Origin: an uncultured Flavobacteriales bacterium
GTDB lineage: Bacteria > Bacteroidota > Bacteroidia > Flavobacteriales_D > Crocinitomicaceae
DNA length: 35,626 bases
NCBI GenBank assembly: GCA_905478665.1
Contig: CAJQJL010000005.1
Span: forward strand, 1 to 35,626
Reading direction: 5' to 3'
The number at the start of each line of letters is the position of its first letter. Positions within the stretch are counted from its first letter, which is position 1. This document shows positions 31,684 to 35,626 of the stretch, one piece after another. Under the pieces are notes generated by a model that was given only the letters and a program-made list of their open reading frames with translations, had not been told where the DNA came from and ran no database searches. The position numbers were made by a program, and so were the translations under genes.

Positions 31684-33036
31684 CTACTCCTTAATAAACC
31701 GAATGATTTGACGTGTACCTTCGATCTGCACATCGAGAAGGTACATTCCCGAACTTAGCACACCAATGTCGAAGGTATGTGTACTCGTCGCTGGATTTTC
31801 GCCAATAGCGTATACTGATCCGTTGAGACCTACAATGCGATACTGAATTGCGTATGCTTGCTCAAGATTCAGGTTGATAATGGAATTTGCTGGATTTGGA
31901 CTTACGAAGATGTTTTCGAACGCATTCTCCTCTATTCCTGCGATGCAGTTTACCACTACAGTTTGACAGTATGAACTTGTACAACTGTCACTTGCAATAA
32001 TTGTCAAGCAAACTGTGTATGTTCCATTGGCTGCATACGTGTGTGATGGATTTGCCGAGCTCGACGTGTTACCATCACCAAAATCATACGACAACGTAGA
32101 AATTCCAGCACCTGCAGTTGACATGTCGTAGAAAGAGAACGTTGGACAGTTCGAAAGTGAATCGTCTACAGAGAAGTTTGCTTGACAATTACCTTGTCCA
32201 CCGATACAATCGACAGTTACGTTCTCACAATACGTGCTTGAACAGCTATCGCTTGCAATAATCGTTAAACAAACCGTGTATATTCCATTCGATGCATATG
32301 TATGTGTAGGATTGGCAGAGCTTGATGTGTTTCCGTCACCGAAATCATACGACCAAGACGAGATCCCAGCACCTGCAGTTGACATATCATAGAACGCGAA
32401 AGTCGGGCAAACCGAACTTGAATCATCTACGGCAAAATTGGCTTGACAAGAACCCTGTCCACCGAGGCAATCTACAACTACGTTATTGCAAATCGTACTT
32501 GAACAGCTATCATTCGCTATAATTGTCAAACAAACATTGTACGTTCCATTCGCAGCATATGTATGTGACGGATTTGAGGCACTTGATGTGTTTCCATCAC
32601 CGAAATCATACGACCATGAGGAAATTCCAGCTGCTGAAGATGACATATCGAAGAAAGCGAATGTTGGACAAAATGAACTTGAATCGTCTACAACGAAATC
32701 TGCTTGACAAGAACCTTGTCCACCGATGCAATTAATGGAGATACTGTCGCAAAACGTACTTGAACACCCACTGGATGTTTGAATTGTTAAACACGCAAGA
32801 TACAGTCCATTGGCTGAATAGGTATTGGAAGGATTCGCGGAAGTGGATGTGTTTCCATCGCCGAAATCATAGCTCCATGCAATAATTGGATCCATGGAAT
32901 CTGAATAAGAAACATCAAAGAAGCTGACTTGAGGACAACCGTTTGCTTGAAACATTGCCTGGCATTGTGCTTGCGCATTTGCCTGTGAGAGTCCGGCAAT
33001 AAGGACAACAAATAAGGTAAGGATTCTATTTTTCAT
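31684..33036 (-). CDS. Secreted PKD-repeat protein with T9SS sorting domain
   Basis: Signal peptide MKNRILTLFVVLIAGLSQANA, four PKD domains each with the core WSYDFGDGNTS..NPSHTY (LSYDFGDG in the last), and a T9SS C-terminal domain (IFVSPNPANSIINLNLEQAY to RQIIRFIKE). Domains two to four are almost identical units of 87 residues (261 bp), each opening with GxCQA and closing in a Cys/DC.GGQG pattern, so disulfides are likely. The first unit is more divergent. Exported to the cell surface or medium; PKD repeats point to adhesion or polymer contact. The near-identity indicates recent duplication or gene conversion. Confidence 0.92.
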   Translation of the reverse strand: MKNRILTLFVVLIAGLSQANAQAQCQAMFQANGCPQVSFFDVSYSDSMDPIIAWSYDFGDGNTSTSANPSNTYSANGLYLACLTIQTSSGCSSTFCDSISINCIGGQGSCQADFVVDDSSSFCPTFAFFDMSSSAAGISSWSYDFGDGNTSSASNPSHTYAANGTYNVCLTIIANDSCSSTICNNVVVDCLGGQGSCQANFAVDDSSSVCPTFAFYDMSTAGAGISSWSYDFGDGNTSSSANPTHTYASNGIYTVCLTIIASDSCSSTYCENVTVDCIGGQGNCQANFSVDDSLSNCPTFSFYDMSTAGAGISTLSYDFGDGNTSSSANPSHTYAANGTYTVCLTIIASDSCTSSYCQTVVVNCIAGIEENAFENIFVSPNPANSIINLNLEQAYAIQYRIVGLNGSVYAIGENPATSTHTFDIGVLSSGMYLLDVQIEGTRQIIRFIKE

Positions 33037-33128
33037 AAGTATGTGTTTTTAGTAAATACAACTGCTGAAATAAAAGGGTTGCTTGGAGGGAGAATAAAAG
33101 ATGTTGGATGATTAGATTTCAGATGATT

Positions 33129-33232
33129 GGATGTTACACTTCGGCTTCGCTCAGTGTACAGATATTTGATGGTGGAAAGTTAGAAGGTGGAAGGCACACT
33201 TCGTTTCTTCAAAAGCGATGCTTATTCTTGCT
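33129..33232. repeat. Imperfect hairpin repeats with TTCG...GCTCAGTGT arms
   Basis: Two hairpins stand in this spacer. The first, at about 33133-33158, has TACACT/AGTGTA arms with TTCGGCTTCGC inside; the second, about 33194-33240, has GCACACT/AGTGTGC arms with TTCG and GCTC next to them. Such 'CTTCG...CTCAGTGT' arms recall the (C)TTCGACT/GCTCAG-type repeats dispersed in many Bacteroidota genomes (from memory). Nothing else is in this 219-bp spacer. Confidence 0.55.
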
Positions 33233-33255
33233 CAGTGTGCAGGTCTTGGAGAATT

Positions 33256-35626
33256 TTATTCAAGAACGATCCACTTTTTTGTGATCGTCTTTTCTTCCAA
33301 TTCAACTAACACGGTATAAACTCCAGGGTTGGCGTCTGAAATATTGAGTTCCAATTTTTTCATCGTGTTGTCTATCTGCGCCGTTTCGCTTGATAAAAGC
33401 CGTCCATTGACATCTAGAATTCGAACAATCGCTTCTTTACTATAACTTGTGTAAAGCGTAAGAATGGATTCACCTGAAGACGGGTTCGGATAGAGTTCAA
33501 CCCACTCATCATTGCTTCTGCATTCTTCAGAAATTGTTTGCGTGTACGTGAAATTTCCGCTTACATCAACTTGCTTCAAGCGATAATAGCCAATTCCATT
33601 GATCGGCTGTCCGTCTCTAAATATATAATTGTGAAGGGAAGTCGCAGTTCCTTGCCCCATCACTGTTCCTATCGTGCTAAAGTCAACACCGTTTTCTGAT
33701 CGCTGTACTTCAAAATAGTCGTTTTCGTACTCACTCACTGTCGCCCAGTTAAGGACAACTTCACTCCCCGAGCATTGCCCGCTAAAGGCCTGCAATTCTA
33801 TTGGTAATGGAATGATAGCTCCTTCTATAACCAAATCAAAGATGCAGTCGTTTCCAGCGTAACCATCAATGGTAATGTAATACAATGTGTTTGGTGGCAA
33901 GACCAATGGTCCCCAAATGATATCAGAGATATTTCCGTAATTAGCACAGAACACATTGGTATAACTTGCGGTATCACATTCTGGTCCGTTGATTTCATTT
34001 ATGGACACTTGAATTCCGTTGTTCGAAGGTGTACACGTTGTATTTAAGAATGATACGGTTACCTCTCCTCCCAATGAGTCGGTTGTGAAGTAATACCAAA
34101 CCGTGTTTTCCAATGTTGGGTTACCACATGGGAAGAGTGGATCTATTCCCGGTGAGGTGCTTGCATTACTTGTTTGACTAATTGTCGTGGTTCCAATACC
34201 GACGGGGGTTGCATTGGAACAGTAGTCATTGCAATTTGGCCATGTACTCGAGCTAACAACAAGCGTGTCATTTTCAAAGATGTGGTCATAAAGGCCATTC
34301 GGGCTAGCACACCAAATGGTCATTGTACTCGAATTCCCTGGAATGGTAATGTTGGGAAGTGAAATTATTCCACTCTCACCAAAGGCAATGCTCAATCCTG
34401 TGAATGTTTGCGTTACAACTGCTCCCCCATCAATGGTGTAACTGATGTCAATGGAGTTAATCGTGTCGGACGTGAGGCATAAACGGTCATTATTGAATAC
34501 TGTAACATCTACTGTGTACTCACTGCCATAACAGCCATACGCATAAATTATCTCAGCATCTATTGGCGTGTTAGTAATGTGGAAATTGTCGAAGGCGAAC
34601 TTATGATAATCCGTGTAGGTTGGCGCACTGTAGTAAGGCCGTCCATAAATTCTAAATTTCACACAGCCCTCACCGACGAGTCCACAGAGCGGCATCTCAA
34701 CGGTTGTCCATTCATCAACTGGTGCTGCATACGAATTTCGCCACCAACTTGTGGTATTGTACCAGTATGGATCTGCTGAAGAGCCCAATTGCGTCCATGT
34801 CGTTCCGCCATTCAAGGTGTATTCTACATGGAAATAATCTGAGTTATGCAATGAGTGTTTAATATCGAACAGCATCTTTGGATTATTGAGCCCTGTGAAA
34901 TCAAATACTGGACTTTCTACCCAGATGTAATCTCCCTGATTGGATACCGTGGTTTCAACATACCAAGAATCACCGTGTCCTTCTGGTCCATTCAAATAAG
35001 GTAAGGCACCCAGCAGAAACTGGCGTCCGTTATTCAGTGGTGGATTCGATCCAGTTGCTAACCAATATGCAGGTCCCGAATTAAAGTCTTCGTAATAAGG
35101 GAAAGTGTTGATCGTAACCTGATTAACATTTATGATCACGTTGCTGGTATCGTTACTTGTTTCGATGTCTCCTGGCCATTGGGTGTATGCTTCAAAATCA
35201 TAGACTCCGAGTGGGGTCATATCAATGGTGGTTGCAAAGGTATAATTCACGGATGAACCTGGTGCAATTGGCCCTGGGACGGTACCTGTTAACGTTGTTG
35301 TCAAAACTCCTGTTATGTCACAGCTAACTGGAACATTCGTCATTGGCAAACATCCAAAGTTATAGACTTCTACTGTCACACTTTGTGCTGTTGTAAACAA
35401 ACAGCCATTGTCTATCGGTTCAACAAAAGCGACGATTCCCACGTCTCCACCTTCCTTGATTTCGATATTATCGAACGCGAAATAATGGTAATTGGTATAT
35501 GTCGGTTCACTGTAATACGGTCGTCCGTAGAAGCGCAACTTTACACAAGGTTGCCCTGCCAATGCACACAAGCTGTGTTGATACGTTGTCCATGAATCCA
35601 CGGGGTTCGACCAGCTGTTTTGCCAC
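33256..35626 (-). CDS. Large secreted protein with MAM-like repeats and T9SS domain (5' truncated)
   Basis: The frame is open to the right window edge (upstream codons give WQNSW.NPVDSWTTYQ), so the apparent GTG start at 35601 is internal and the N-terminus is missing. Two copies of a jelly-roll-like module are visible, each containing CVK(F/L)R.YGRPYY and FAFDN, with the full second copy including MLFDIKHSLHNSDYFHVEY and GGTTWTQLG; this fits MAM-like or carbohydrate-binding folds. CARDB-like strands lie between them. A fibronectin-like region (VVLNWATVSEYENDYFEVQR) precedes the T9SS C-terminal domain (ELYPNPSSGESILTLYT to KKWIVLE). Surface or secreted adhesin is the likeliest role. Confidence 0.88.
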   Translation of the reverse strand, partial: WQNSWSNPVDSWTTYQHSLCALAGQPCVKLRFYGRPYYSEPTYTNYHYFAFDNIEIKEGGDVGIVAFVEPIDNGCLFTTAQSVTVEVYNFGCLPMTNVPVSCDITGVLTTTLTGTVPGPIAPGSSVNYTFATTIDMTPLGVYDFEAYTQWPGDIETSNDTSNVIINVNQVTINTFPYYEDFNSGPAYWLATGSNPPLNNGRQFLLGALPYLNGPEGHGDSWYVETTVSNQGDYIWVESPVFDFTGLNNPKMLFDIKHSLHNSDYFHVEYTLNGGTTWTQLGSSADPYWYNTTSWWRNSYAAPVDEWTTVEMPLCGLVGEGCVKFRIYGRPYYSAPTYTDYHKFAFDNFHITNTPIDAEIIYAYGCYGSEYTVDVTVFNNDRLCLTSDTINSIDISYTIDGGAVVTQTFTGLSIAFGESGIISLPNITIPGNSSTMTIWCASPNGLYDHIFENDTLVVSSSTWPNCNDYCSNATPVGIGTTTISQTSNASTSPGIDPLFPCGNPTLENTVWYYFTTDSLGGEVTVSFLNTTCTPSNNGIQVSINEINGPECDTASYTNVFCANYGNISDIIWGPLVLPPNTLYYITIDGYAGNDCIFDLVIEGAIIPLPIELQAFSGQCSGSEVVLNWATVSEYENDYFEVQRSENGVDFSTIGTVMGQGTATSLHNYIFRDGQPINGIGYYRLKQVDVSGNFTYTQTISEECRSNDEWVELYPNPSSGESILTLYTSYSKEAIVRILDVNGRLLSSETAQIDNTMKKLELNISDANPGVYTVLVELEEKTITKKWIVLE

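Noticed and set aside
35599..35601. GTG as start of the large secreted protein
   Set aside because: The frame continues upstream to the window edge with residues that align to the internal repeat, so the real start is outside the window.

Overview
The window looks like a chromosomal segment of a marine or freshwater Bacteroidota bacterium, most likely Flavobacteriales near the Fluviicola/Crocinitomicaceae type. Pointers are three proteins with C-terminal type IX secretion (T9SS) sorting domains, PKD and Cys-rich repeat proteins, Bacteroidetes-style TonB C-terminal proteins, TAnnTTTG-like -7 boxes, A/T-rich spacers and several families of short palindromic repeats. The species assignment is inference. 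No tRNA, rRNA, integrase, transposase or CRISPR array was seen.

Layout. 1-3025: the end of an outer-membrane beta-barrel gene, then a minus-strand run of two TonB-C paralogues, a DUF2007/zinc-ribbon protein and a lipoprotein. 3169-17851: a 14.7 kb minus-strand defence island built on a type I restriction-modification system. In transcription order it is hsdM, a 1235-residue fusion (P-loop NTPase + two EVE/PUA-like domains + KAP NTPase), hsdS, an unknown 245-residue gene coupled to hsdS, a decayed stub of the hsdR 5' end, a coupled pair of unknown genes (373 and 129 residues), hsdR, a DUF4268 PD-(D/E)XK-like protein, an AbiH fragment, a SHOCT membrane protein and a complete AbiH. Most of these genes overlap or abut. 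18034-22754: small and mid-size secreted or membrane proteins of unknown function, separated by dispersed palindromic repeats. 22870-23606: a GIY-YIG endonuclease gene enclosed by the same repeats and a 55-bp tandem array. 23609-31584: lipoprotein, GntH-like metallo-hydrolase, T9SS-secreted esterase-like protein, patatin, secreted proteins and an S33 hydrolase lipoprotein. 31684-35626: two T9SS-exported adhesin-like proteins, the second cut by the window end.

How it works together. The hsd genes should give a complete methyltransferase and restriction complex. The fusion protein between hsdM and hsdS may add base-modification sensing and a membrane-associated NTPase response, with AbiH as a further abortive-infection layer; this is inference from domains and gene order. 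A shared upstream motif (core AGGTATTTATAC, minus-strand sense in most copies, three times as direct repeats exactly 22 bp apart) precedes the SHOCT-abiH cassette, several membrane proteins, the metallo-hydrolase and the patatin, and suggests one common regulator. G/C-rich palindromic elements have inserted in frame in both hsdR and hsdM and are translated.
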